Source: Erythrobacter sp. (lineage in GTDB: Bacteria; Pseudomonadota; Alphaproteobacteria; Sphingomonadales; Sphingomonadaceae). From it: DNA of 64,000 nucleotides. The notes beneath the pieces are model-generated. The model was not told where the DNA came from and did not search any database. It saw only the letters and a program-made list of their open reading frames with translations. The position numbers were made by a program, and so were the translations under genes. Location: positions 496,001-560,000 of the forward strand of contig CP073261.1 in assembly GCA_019739335.1 (NCBI GenBank), in the 5' to 3' direction. Below, in pieces: positions 7,730-15,327 of the stretch (the stretch's first letter is position 1; every line of letters starts with the position of its first letter).

Positions 7730-9333
7730 TGGCTCCTCCCATACTCCGTTGCGCGATCTACACCCGCAAGAGCTCCGAGGAAGGGCTCGAGCAGTCATTC
7801 AACAGTCTCGATGCCCAGCGCGAGGCCTGCGCGGCCTATGTCCTGAGCCAGGCCAGCGAGGGCTGGACCCAGCTGCCCGGTCACTATGACGACGGCGGCT
7901 ATTCGGGCGGCAATATCGAGCGTCCCGGGCTGCAGGCCCTGCTCGCCGACATTGCCGCAGGCAAGGTCGACATCGTGGTGGTCTACAAGATCGACCGACT
8001 GACACGCTCGCTGGCTGACTTCGCCCGCATCGTCGAGGTGTTCGAGAAGGCAGGGGTCAGCTTTGTCTCGGTGACCCAGTCGTTCAACACCACCAGCTCG
8101 ATGGGGCGGCTGATGCTCAACGTGCTGCTCTCGTTCGCCCAGTTCGAGCGCGAGGTGACCGGCGAGCGCATCCGCGACAAGATTGCGGCCTCGAGGGCGA
8201 AGGGCCTGTGGATGGGCGGCAACCCGCCGCTGGGCTACGACCTGCCCAGGGCGGGATCGCGGGTGCTCGAGGTCAACGAGGAGGAAGCGGCAACAGTGCG
8301 CGCGATCTTCACCCGCTATCTCGAACTCGGCACCGTGCACGCCCTGCAGCGCGAACTGGCGCAGCAGCAGATCTTCTCGCGGCACCGGACAAGTGCCAGA
8401 GGCCGCGAGACCGGCGGCGCCCCGTTCAGCCGCGGGGCGTTGTTCCACCTGCTGCGCAACCCTGTCTACATCGGCCGGATCCGCCACAGGGACCAGCTCC
8501 ACGAAGGCCAGCACTGCGGCATTGTACCGCAGGAGCTGTACGACAAGGTCCAGCAGCACCTCGATGCCAATGCCCGGCGGCATCGCTCGACCGCCACCAC
8601 CCGCACCGCGAAGGCCGCGCTCTGTGGCAAGCTGTTCGACCGCGATGGCGAGCCGATGAGCCCGACCACTTCGCGCGGGCAGTCGGGCCGAGCCTATCGT
8701 TATTACGTCTCGGCCTCGCTGCAGCAGGGCATCAAGGCGAACGATGACCAGTTGCGTCGCCTGCCCGCGCCAGCGATCGAGAAGCTCGTCTGCGATGCAC
8801 TTAAACGATGGCTGCCGCGGCAGGAAAGCCAACTAGCGCATCTTGCCCTTGTGCGCCTGCGCCATGACGGGCTGCTGTTCGAGCTGACCGGTGTTCGCCC
8901 GGCTGATCTCGCGACCAACCTCTCGCACGAAGAGCGCATCCTCCACGAGACCAAAGACACCGCGACCATCCTCCTCCCCCTTTCTCTCCCACTGCGCGGT
9001 GGCAAGCGCATGGTGGTGCGCGGCCAGCCACGGCAGGCCCGTCCCGATCCTGTCCTGATTGCCTCGCTGCGCAAGGCCCACGCCATGCTCGGTCGCGAGC
9101 GCGGCCAGCCGGTGCTGACCTCTTCACCGGCATCGTTCTACGACCGGGCGATCCTGCGGCTCGCCTTCCTTGCCCCCGACCTCCAGCGCGACATCCTGCG
9201 CGGGCTCCAGCCTCACCACTTCAACCTCGAGGCGATGAAGACGCTGGCCATTCCGCTCGCCTGGTCGCAGCAGCGCGAGGCGCTTCGGTGGGACCAGAAC
9301 AGCGATCACGCCGCTCCCTGTTCTGCGCAATAA
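7729..9333 (+). CDS. large serine recombinase (resolvase/invertase family)
   Basis: 534 aa from ATG 7729, which overlaps the DUF2924 stop. The resolvase domain starts with CAIYTRKSSEEGLEQSF; Ser15 of RKSS is in the position of the catalytic serine, and the VYKIDRLTRSLADFARIVE helix with DRLTRS is intact. A Recombinase domain follows (about 165-280, PPLGYDLPRAG and FSRGALFHLLRNPVYIGRIR). The zinc-ribbon cysteines of classic large serine recombinases are absent (LCGKLFDRDGEPMSP). It should catalyse site-specific DNA exchange. The stop codon lies inside the first unit of a repeat array that continues downstream. Confidence 0.92.
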   Translation: MAPPILRCAIYTRKSSEEGLEQSFNSLDAQREACAAYVLSQASEGWTQLPGHYDDGGYSGGNIERPGLQALLADIAAGKVDIVVVYKIDRLTRSLADFARIVEVFEKAGVSFVSVTQSFNTTSSMGRLMLNVLLSFAQFEREVTGERIRDKIAASRAKGLWMGGNPPLGYDLPRAGSRVLEVNEEEAATVRAIFTRYLELGTVHALQRELAQQQIFSRHRTSARGRETGGAPFSRGALFHLLRNPVYIGRIRHRDQLHEGQHCGIVPQELYDKVQQHLDANARRHRSTATTRTAKAALCGKLFDRDGEPMSPTTSRGQSGRAYRYYVSASLQQGIKANDDQLRRLPAPAIEKLVCDALKRWLPRQESQLAHLALVRLRHDGLLFELTGVRPADLATNLSHEERILHETKDTATILLPLSLPLRGGKRMVVRGQPRQARPDPVLIASLRKAHAMLGRERGQPVLTSSPASFYDRAILRLAFLAPDLQRDILRGLQPHHFNLEAMKTLAIPLAWSQQREALRWDQNSDHAAPCSAQ

Positions 9334-9406
9334 CAAGCCTGTTATCGCCGAATAATGTCCCTGTTCGGGCGAATAATACCCCTGTTCCGTCGAATAACAG
9401 GGAAAC
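9317..9406. repeat. CCTGTT array of about 21-bp units, iteron-like
   Basis: CCTGTT occurs at 9317, 9338, 9359 and 9381, a period of 21, 21 and 22 bases. Each unit continues to AATAA, as in CCTGTTATCGCCGAATAAT and CCTGTTCGGGCGAATAAT. The first unit contains the recombinase stop codon. The last ends in CAGGGAAACC, which recurs at 9531-9540 next to another CCCTGTT. Regular spacing of two helical turns is typical of protein-binding iterons; binding by the recombinase or its partners is inference. Confidence 0.7.
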
Positions 9407-9705
9407 CCCGTTTTCGCAGGCACAAGCTACGGAAAAGGCGCTATATTCTCGCGCGCAAGATCGCCAAAACCCCCGAAATCGGCCTGATTATCAGGCGAAA
9501 TGCAATATTTTCCCTGCTATTCCCTGTTGAGCAGGGAAACCGCACCGATGCTCATCTCGCCAGAGACGCGCCGCGCAAAACGCCCCTGATATCGCCGAAG
9601 AGACGCCGCAGCGAACGCCGCCGTTACGCAAGTGCCTGATATTATGCCCCTGCTACGGCGACTTGTGCGGGGTAACTTCAGGCTGAGACCAGTGCCGGGG
9701 GTCGG
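9407..9705. other. non-coding interval between recombinase array and tRNA-Ser
   Basis: About 300 bases without a credible gene. It contains a second, looser CCCTG cluster at 9508-9540 (TTTTCCCTGCTATTCCCTGT followed by TGAGCAGGGAAACC), which can fold into a small hairpin through CCCTG/CAGGG. Short frames here have no conserved features. Confidence 0.4.
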
Positions 9706-9796
9706 TGGCGGAGCGGGAGGGATTCGAACCCTCGATACGCTTTTGACGTATACACACTTTCCAGGCGTGCGCCTTCGACCACTCGGCCACCGCTCC
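9706..9796 (-). tRNA. tRNA-Ser(GGA)
   Basis: On the minus strand the 91-nt gene starts GGAGCGGTGGCCGAGTGGTC, has the anticodon loop CTGGAAA (anticodon GGA, reads UCC and UCU), a long variable arm with the pair of stems GTATACG/CGTAT, and the T loop GGTTCGAATCC. The 7-bp acceptor stem GGAGCGG/CCGCTCC is perfect, with discriminator G, and CCA is encoded (complement of 9706-9708). It is the only tRNA gene seen in the window. Its 3' end faces the recombinase operon, but no duplicated 3' end was found nearby. Confidence 0.97.
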
Positions 9797-9886
9797 GCAT
9801 TGCCTGACTGACGTATCAGAAGGCGCGCGCCTAGCGGAGGCGGAGGCTGATGACAAGCGTGTCTGTCCACCCTAAGTCTCGCGGCC

Positions 9887-10291
9887 ATGATGCGCAAAAT
9901 CGGGATCGCTCCATCGGCGGAGGAAATGACGGTGATGGCCCGCGCCGCGCTCGACCGGTTGCCGCAGCCGTTCGCGGCGCAGATGGGCGAAGTGGTGCTG
10001 CTGGTGGAGGAATGGCCGGACGAGGAGGTGCTGGCCGAATTCGGGATGGACAATCCGTTCGAGCTGACCGGGCTTTACGAAGGCCTGCCACTGATTGAAC
10101 GCAGCATCGAGCATTCGGGCACGATGCCCGACCGGGTGCGGCTGTTCCGCCGCCCGATCCTCGACGAATGGGCCGAGCGCGGGGACGAGACGCTCGAGCA
10201 TCTGGTGGCGCATGTGGTGATCCACGAGATCGGGCACCATTTCGGCCTGTCGGACGAGGATATGCACGCGCTGGAGGAGATGGCGGGGTAG
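9887..10291 (+). CDS. zincin-like metallopeptidase family protein
   Basis: 134 aa. The C-terminus carries HEIGHHFGLSDEDM with zinc-binding His113, Glu114 and His117 of an HExxH motif, and a following Asp in SDED as third ligand candidate. This is the small Zincin_1 / MMP family typical of alphaproteobacteria and actinobacteria. The N-terminal half (ALDRLPQPFAAQMGEVVLLV, then EEWPDEEVL) matches the family layout. Substrates are not known. Start ATG 9887 fits the usual length. It stands alone between the tRNA and a repeat cluster. Confidence 0.85.
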   Translation: MMRKIGIAPSAEEMTVMARAALDRLPQPFAAQMGEVVLLVEEWPDEEVLAEFGMDNPFELTGLYEGLPLIERSIEHSGTMPDRVRLFRRPILDEWAERGDETLEHLVAHVVIHEIGHHFGLSDEDMHALEEMAG

Positions 10292-10302
10292 GCTTTGGAC
10301 AG

Positions 10303-10337
10303 GCCCACCCCCGGCCCCTCCCGCAAGCGGGAGGGGA
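10303..10337. repeat. short inverted repeat (CCCCTCCCGC/GCGGGAGGGG)
   Basis: The sequence CCCCTCCCGCAAGCGGGAGG and two further G form a near-perfect hairpin with an AA loop, 12 bases after the zincin stop. It could serve as a transcription terminator without a U-run or be one of the small mobile palindromes common in this lineage. Confidence 0.5.
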
Positions 10338-10350
10338 GTAGATTCCCACT

Positions 10351-10457
10351 TTCGTCATTGCGAGGAGCGCAGCGACGCGGCAATCCATCTCCGGACCTTT
10401 CCGCTATTTGCCACGGCGGGAGATGGATTGCCGCGCTTCGCTCGCAATGACGAAGGA
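10351..10457. repeat. palindromic repeat family A, copy 1
   Basis: Ends are TTCGTCATTGCGAG and CTCGCAATGACGAA, with internal CGGCAATCCATCTCC and GGAGATGGATTGCCG arms. The right end runs on as ATGACGAAGGA, and AAGGA at 10453-10457 is the only Shine-Dalgarno for the following gene (ATG 10468). Three other copies lie in the window. Confidence 0.85.
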
Positions 10458-10467
10458 TTACAATTTG

Positions 10468-11454
10468 ATGCGCATTTTCGCCCTCGCCGCCCTGCCCTTA
10501 TTGCTGGCCCTGCCGGCCACCGCGCAGGAAGCCCCCGCCCCTGTCACACCATCCTCGGTGATCGCCGCAGCCGCGCCGGAGGAATGGGTGCGCATTGCGG
10601 CTGAGGACCTGCTGGTGATGGAGCTTGCCCCCGACGCAGCGGGCCAGCCACGCACGGTGGTGATCCAGCTGATCCCGCCGCCGTTCAGCCAACCGTGGGT
10701 GGAGAACATCCGCACCCTGGCGCGGGCGCACTGGTGGGACGAGACCAGCGTCAACCGGGTGCAGGACAACTACGTGACGCAGTGGGGGGATGCGACCGAG
10801 GCGAAGCCGTTGCCGGATTCCTTGATGGACACCCAGGGCCGCCCATTCATCGCAGATTTTGAGGATTTGGATCGACCGCTCGTCGAGGAGAACCTCGAGA
10901 ACGCGTACGAGGGGATGGCCGATCACCGAATTGCTTGGCTCGATGGCTATTCCGGTTTTCCTCGCACGGGCTATTACGCCGACGTCGAAGTGTGGGTTGA
11001 TGGTTGGCCAATCGCTTCGGACAACGAACTGAATGTTTGGCCCATCCACTGCTACGGCTATGTGGGCGTTGGCCGCAATTATGCGCCCGACACCGGCACG
11101 GGGGCCGAGCTTTACACCATCATCGGCCAGCCGCAGCGGCATATGGATCGCAATCTGGCCGTGGTCGGGCGTGTGATCGCGGGAATGCAGCACCTCTCCA
11201 GCCTGCCGCGCGGGTCGGGTGAACTGGGGTTCTATACCGAGGAGGAAGCACACCTGCGCACCTCGATCATGTCGGTACGGCTGGGGAGCGAATTGCCCGC
11301 CCCGCCCGCATTCGAATATCTCGATACCAGTAGCCAGAGCTTTGCGCAGCTCGTTCAGGTCCGCGCCAATCGTAACGATGAATTCTACACTGTCTCGGCA
11401 GGCGGCGTCGATATTTGCTCGGTCGAGGTTCCCATCCGCCGCGTCCACCCATGA
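10468..11454 (+). CDS. exported cyclophilin-type peptidyl-prolyl isomerase-like protein
   Basis: 328 aa. An N-terminal signal peptide (MRIFALAALPLLLALPATAQ, cleavage after TAQ) directs it to the periplasm. The remainder looks like a degenerate cyclophilin: PRTVVIQLIPPPFSQPWVEN near residue 70, and a late segment with YTIIGQPQRHMDRNLAVVG followed by RVIAGMQHL, resembling the FTIVVG and 'VFGRVVEGMDVV' parts of the fold. Members are annotated as peptidyl-prolyl isomerases in Sphingomonadales; catalytic activity is not assured because the canonical Arg/Phe residues are not obvious. The ribosome site comes from repeat A. The stop overlaps the next gene by ATGA. Confidence 0.7.
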   Translation: MRIFALAALPLLLALPATAQEAPAPVTPSSVIAAAAPEEWVRIAAEDLLVMELAPDAAGQPRTVVIQLIPPPFSQPWVENIRTLARAHWWDETSVNRVQDNYVTQWGDATEAKPLPDSLMDTQGRPFIADFEDLDRPLVEENLENAYEGMADHRIAWLDGYSGFPRTGYYADVEVWVDGWPIASDNELNVWPIHCYGYVGVGRNYAPDTGTGAELYTIIGQPQRHMDRNLAVVGRVIAGMQHLSSLPRGSGELGFYTEEEAHLRTSIMSVRLGSELPAPPAFEYLDTSSQSFAQLVQVRANRNDEFYTVSAGGVDICSVEVPIRRVHP

Positions 11455-11771
11455 ACGAGGACATAGTCAGCCACGAAGGCAAGCTGTGGAAATGGCAGGG
11501 CGATGGGGCCGCCGCGTGGCACTTCGTCACTATCGACGGCGGAGCCGGGGACACGCTCTCGGCGCTGGCCTTAATGCGCAAATTGGAGCTGGGGCGCAGC
11601 CGGGGGTTCGGTTCGCTCAAGGTGCGGGCGCGGATCGGGGAGAGCGGGTGGGCTACCTCGGTGTTTCCGGACAAGGCGCGCGGGTGGTTGCTGCCGGTGA
11701 AGGCGGCGGTCCGCAAGACCGAGGGGCTGGTGGAGGATGCAGAGGTGGAGGTGGAACTCACCCTTGTGTGA
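11451..11771 (+). CDS. DUF1905 domain protein
   Basis: 106 aa. The pattern GKLWKWQGDGAAAWHFVTI near the N-terminus, KVRARIGESGWATSVFPDK, and the C-terminal LPVKAAVRKTEGLVEDAEV with VEVELTL matches DUF1905, a small beta-barrel-like domain often linked to YdeI-type proteins. No enzymatic role is known. It overlaps the upstream cyclophilin-like gene by ATGA. Its TGA stop (11769-11771) is formed by the first bases of a palindromic repeat (family B copy 1), so the present C-terminus may be set by the repeat. Confidence 0.8.
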   Translation: MNEDIVSHEGKLWKWQGDGAAAWHFVTIDGGAGDTLSALALMRKLELGRSRGFGSLKVRARIGESGWATSVFPDKARGWLLPVKAAVRKTEGLVEDAEVEVELTLV

Positions 11772-11845
11772 GTCCCCGCGCAGGCGGAGACCTCGGGCGG
11801 GGTTGCGCATTACTGGGAGAGGTCCCCGCCTTCGCGGGGACTCGG
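11770..11845. repeat. palindromic repeat family B, copy 1
   Basis: Starts GAGTCCCCGCGCAGGCGGAG and ends GTCCCCGCCTTCGCGGGGAC TC, forming two GC hairpins. It fills the gap between the DUF1905 gene and the convergent rsh gene and may act as a terminator for both. Confidence 0.8.
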
Positions 11846-11852
11846 CTAAGCC

Positions 11853-13934
11853 TCAAATCCTGTCCGCCTGCGCCACCGCATCGTTCGCGCGCAGCGAGCT
11901 CAGGATCCGTGTCAGGTGCGCCAGATCCTGCACTTCCAGATCGACCTCATAAGTGTGGAACGGATCGTCGCGCTGGGTCAGTTCGAGGTTCATCACATTG
12001 GCGTTGTTACGCGCGTAAACCCCGGCCATTTCCGCCAGTGTGCCGGGGCGGTTATAGAGCACCACGTTGAGCCGCCCGACAGCGCCGTACGAGTGTTCGC
12101 CCCACGAAAGGTCTACCCAGTCGGCGTCCACCCCGTTAGCCAGTTCGAGGCAATCGATGGCATGGACCTCTACCCCCTCGCCTCTGCGCCGCAAACCGAC
12201 GATGCGATCACCAGGCAGCGGGTGGCAGCATTCGGCCAGATCGAAGCCTACCCCCGCCGTCAGCCCCTTGATCGAGATCGCCCGGCCCTGCTGCGGCTCC
12301 TCCGGCATGTCCGCCGTGCTGCCCGGCACGATGGCTTCCATCACTTCGCGGTCGCCGATCTTGGACGCGCCGATGGCGTACATCAGGTCCTCGACATCTT
12401 CGAATTCCAGCCGCTCGGCCGCCTGCCGGATCGCTTTCTTGCCGACGCTCGTGGGCAGACGTTCGGCGATTTCGTCAAACAGCTTGCGGCCGATCTCGGC
12501 CACTTCCTCGCGCTCCTTCAGCCGCACCGCCCGGCGGATCGAGGCGCGGGCCTTGCCGGTGACGACGAAGCCGAGCCAGCTCAACTGCGGTTCGGCATTC
12601 TTGCCCTTGATGATCTCCACCACGTCGCCGTTGTTGAGCGTGGTGCGGAGCGGCATGTGCCGCCCGTTGATCTTGGCGCCCACCGTCTGCGCGCCCAGTG
12701 CGGTGTGGACAGCGAAGGCGAAATCCACCGGGGTCGCGCCCTTGGGTAATTGGAACAGCGCACCCTTGGGGGTGAAGGCGAAAATCCTGTCCTGGTAAAT
12801 CGCCAGTTTTGTGTGTTCGAGGAGTTCCTCGGCATCGTGGCTGGCGTCGACGATCTCGATCAGGTCACGCAGCCAGCCGACCGCACCGTCGGGCCGGTCC
12901 CCCTGCTTGTAGGCCCAGTGCGCGGCGAGGCCAAATTCGTTGGTCTCGTTCATGTCGCGGGTGCGGATCTGCACTTCCACCCGCATCGAGCGATCGTAGA
13001 ACAGCGTGGTGTGGAGCGATTTGTAGCCGTTGTTCTTGGGAGTGGAGATGTAATCCTTGAACCGCCCCGGCACGAACTGGAAGGTCTGGTGGAGGATGCC
13101 GAGCGCGCGGTAACAATCCGACGGGCTTTGCGTCAGCACGCGAAAGGCCATGATGTCGGAGACCTGTTCGAACGGAAGGTGCCTTTCGGACATCTTCTGC
13201 CAGATCGAATAGGGGTGCTTCTCCCGCCCCCAGACTTCCACCGCCAGCCCCGATTCAGCCAGCGCCTGCTTGATGTCGAGCGCGATCCGGTCAACCTGAC
13301 CGGTATCCGACTGGCGCAACTGCTCCAGGCGGTTGGTGATGGTGGTATAGGCCTCGGGTTCCAGCTGCTCGAAGGCGAGCAACTGCATCTCGCGCATATA
13401 TTCATACATCCCGACCCGCTCGGCCAGCGGGGCGTAGATATCCATCGTCTCACGGGCAATGCGCAGGCGCTTTTCGGGCGACTTGATGTGGTGCAGCGTG
13501 CGCATGTTGTGCAGCCGGTCCGCCAGCTTCACCAGCAGCACCCGCAGGTCTTCGCTCATCGCCAGCAGGAACTTGCGCAGGTTCTCCGCCGCCCGCTCAT
13601 TCTCGGGCAACTGCTCGATCTTGCTGAGCTTGGTCACCCCGTCCACCAGCCGCGCGACATCCTTGCCGAAGTGCTTTTCGATATCCTCTATGGTGGCAAG
13701 GGTATCCTCCACCGTATCGTGGAGCAGCGCGGTGATGATGGTCTCCTGATCGAGCTTCAGGTCGGTCATCAGGCCAGCCACTTCGACCGGATGGCTGAAA
13801 TAGGGATCGCCCGATGCGCGCATCTGGCTACCGTGCTTCTGCACCGTATAGACATAGGCACGGTTCAGCATCGCCTCGTCCGCCTGCGGATCGTAGGCCA
13901 TTACCCGTTCGACAAGTTCATACTGGCGCAGCAT
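11853..13934 (-). CDS. rsh: bifunctional (p)ppGpp synthetase/hydrolase Rsh
   Basis: 694 aa from ATG 13934 (MLRQYELVERVM). Domains in order: HD hydrolase (about 25-180, with SHPVEVAG and HDTVEDT, both His-Asp pairs intact), RelA/SpoT synthetase (about 235-350, with RFKDYISTPKNNGYKSLHT), TGS (about 385-450, FTPKGALFQLPKGATPVDFA), a conserved ISKGLTAG-like region with a CCHPLPGD zinc motif, and a C-terminal ACT domain (NVVLYNRPGTLAEMAGVYAR). It makes and degrades the alarmone ppGpp in starvation; one Rsh usually serves both roles in alphaproteobacteria. A TTG-type extension upstream to 14000 is unlikely to be translated. It is divergent from the YcgG-type gene. Confidence 0.97.
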   Translation of the reverse strand: MLRQYELVERVMAYDPQADEAMLNRAYVYTVQKHGSQMRASGDPYFSHPVEVAGLMTDLKLDQETIITALLHDTVEDTLATIEDIEKHFGKDVARLVDGVTKLSKIEQLPENERAAENLRKFLLAMSEDLRVLLVKLADRLHNMRTLHHIKSPEKRLRIARETMDIYAPLAERVGMYEYMREMQLLAFEQLEPEAYTTITNRLEQLRQSDTGQVDRIALDIKQALAESGLAVEVWGREKHPYSIWQKMSERHLPFEQVSDIMAFRVLTQSPSDCYRALGILHQTFQFVPGRFKDYISTPKNNGYKSLHTTLFYDRSMRVEVQIRTRDMNETNEFGLAAHWAYKQGDRPDGAVGWLRDLIEIVDASHDAEELLEHTKLAIYQDRIFAFTPKGALFQLPKGATPVDFAFAVHTALGAQTVGAKINGRHMPLRTTLNNGDVVEIIKGKNAEPQLSWLGFVVTGKARASIRRAVRLKEREEVAEIGRKLFDEIAERLPTSVGKKAIRQAAERLEFEDVEDLMYAIGASKIGDREVMEAIVPGSTADMPEEPQQGRAISIKGLTAGVGFDLAECCHPLPGDRIVGLRRRGEGVEVHAIDCLELANGVDADWVDLSWGEHSYGAVGRLNVVLYNRPGTLAEMAGVYARNNANVMNLELTQRDDPFHTYEVDLEVQDLAHLTRILSSLRANDAVAQADRI

Positions 13935-14058
13935 CGTATGGAGATAGTGCGCAAATTCGCCGGGAACAGGCAAGCAAATTGATTGCTCAGGTTTAAGCAA
14001 GAGGAACCTCTCATGCCAGCAAGGGTTTCAGGACAAAACGAATTTCCGAAAGATACTC

Positions 14059-14730
14059 ATGCTGACGTCACCCGACGAACACTTGCGCGAAGAAATGGAG
14101 GACTGGATCAGGCAGGATGAATTTCCCTGCGTGGGGGCCAAGTCTGCGCTCGCACGCGGCAGCCTGAAGGTCGTGCCTGCGCGCGACATCACCAGCGCGT
14201 GGAATGACGTAAGAATCCATGATGAACTGCTCGAGTGGGCCTATGCCTACCGCGATGAGCCCAGCGGTCTGCGTTCGCTGGCGGTGATCTTCGAAGGGCC
14301 GCTGGACCTTACCGAACAGCAGTTCGAACACGCGCTATGGGAACGGATCCAGTCCCTGGCGGACAAGGATCACTGGCGTGGCCAGCCCTATGACGAGCGG
14401 GTTAGCGCCGACCCCGGGAATCCGCACTTCTCGCTCAGCTTCGGGGGCGAGGGCTATTTCGTCGTCGGGCTGCATCCCAACGCCAGCCGCCCCGCGCGGC
14501 GGTTCAAGCGCCCGACGCTGGTGTTCAACCTGCACGACCAGTTCGAGCAACTGCGCGAGCAGGGCCGCTACGAGCGGATGCGCGAGACGATCCTCGACCG
14601 CGATATCAAGCTCGCAGGGGACGCCAATCCGATGCTTTCGCGGCACGGCGATGCCAGCGAAGCCCGGCAGTACAGCGGTCGCGCGGTGGAACCCGACTGG
14701 ATCCCGCCGTTCGATGACAAGCGCGCCTGA
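14059..14730 (+). CDS. YqcI/YcgG (GntA-type) haem-dependent N-hydroxylase family protein
   Basis: 223 aa. The family is recognised from DEFPCVGAKSALARGSL near residue 20, a central DKDHWRGQPYDERVSADPGN then FSLSFGGEGYFVVGLHPNAS, followed by SRPARRFKRPTLVFN. Characterised relatives are haem proteins that hydroxylate guanidino nitrogens (DcsA on arginine, GntA in guanitoxin synthesis). The actual substrate here is unknown and no guanitoxin cluster is present. The gene lies 18 bases before a DUF1989 gene, a pairing seen in several genomes that suggests a shared pathway for a guanidine or urea-type compound. The start ATG 14059 fits the family length. Confidence 0.82.
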   Translation: MLTSPDEHLREEMEDWIRQDEFPCVGAKSALARGSLKVVPARDITSAWNDVRIHDELLEWAYAYRDEPSGLRSLAVIFEGPLDLTEQQFEHALWERIQSLADKDHWRGQPYDERVSADPGNPHFSLSFGGEGYFVVGLHPNASRPARRFKRPTLVFNLHDQFEQLREQGRYERMRETILDRDIKLAGDANPMLSRHGDASEARQYSGRAVEPDWIPPFDDKRA

Positions 14731-14748
14731 ACCCACGGAACCTTGCCG

Positions 14749-15327
14749 ATGAATATCATTCCCCCGCGCTCGGGTGTCGCTTTCCGGCTGGAGCAAGGCC
14801 AGAAGCTGCAAGTGATCGATGTCGATGGTTGCCAGGTCTCGGACCTGCTCGCTTTCAGCGCCGATGACGTGGCCGAGGTCGTGTCCAACGGGCGCACTTT
14901 CGACTACGAGGAAACGATCCGGCTGACGCAGGGGCACACCTTGTGGTCAAACCGCTCCAACCCGATGCTGACGATCACCCGCGACGATGTCGGGTGCCAC
15001 GATTTCCTGCTCACGCCTTGCAGCGAAGACACCTTCCGGCACTTTTACCCGGACAAGCCCGTGCACCGCGGCTGCTTCGGCAACCTCGCCGAGGCTCTTG
15101 AACCGTTCGGTGTCGGGCGCGATGCCATTCCCACCGCCTTCAACGTGTTCATGAACGTTCCGGTAAACGGCAGCACCGGCACGCTGAGCGTCGATCCGCC
15201 GCCCTCGAAAGCCGGGGACGTGCTGGAACTGGAGGCGCGGATGGACCTCATCATCGGTCTCACCGCCTGCTCGGCCTATGCGAGCAACGGCGGCAGCTTC
15301 AAACCGATCGGTTGGCGCGTAAACTAG
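14749..15327 (+). CDS. DUF1989 / urea carboxylase-associated family protein
   Basis: 192 aa from ATG 14749. DUF1989 marks are the N-terminal PPRSGVAFRLEQGQKLQVID, the GCQVSDLLAF strand, LWSNRSNPMLTITRDDVGCH, and a late FNVFMNVPVNGSTGTLSVDP followed by LIIGLTACSA. Relatives accompany urea carboxylase/guanidine carboxylase systems and the conserved Cys and His could bind a metal; the exact reaction is not certain. It probably forms an operon with the YcgG-type gene. Its TAG stop overlaps the convergent M1 peptidase stop in the palindrome CTAG (15324-15327). Confidence 0.82.
   Translation: MNIIPPRSGVAFRLEQGQKLQVIDVDGCQVSDLLAFSADDVAEVVSNGRTFDYEETIRLTQGHTLWSNRSNPMLTITRDDVGCHDFLLTPCSEDTFRHFYPDKPVHRGCFGNLAEALEPFGVGRDAIPTAFNVFMNVPVNGSTGTLSVDPPPSKAGDVLELEARMDLIIGLTACSAYASNGGSFKPIGWRVN

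Noticed and set aside
9706..9796. tRNA-Ser as attachment site of the recombinase module
   Set aside because: No duplicated tRNA 3' end could be found on the other side of the module, so element borders cannot be claimed.
12750..13982. 410-codon open frame on the plus strand
   Set aside because: Antisense to rsh, whose domains are unmistakable; the frame is a high-GC shadow with no conserved motif.
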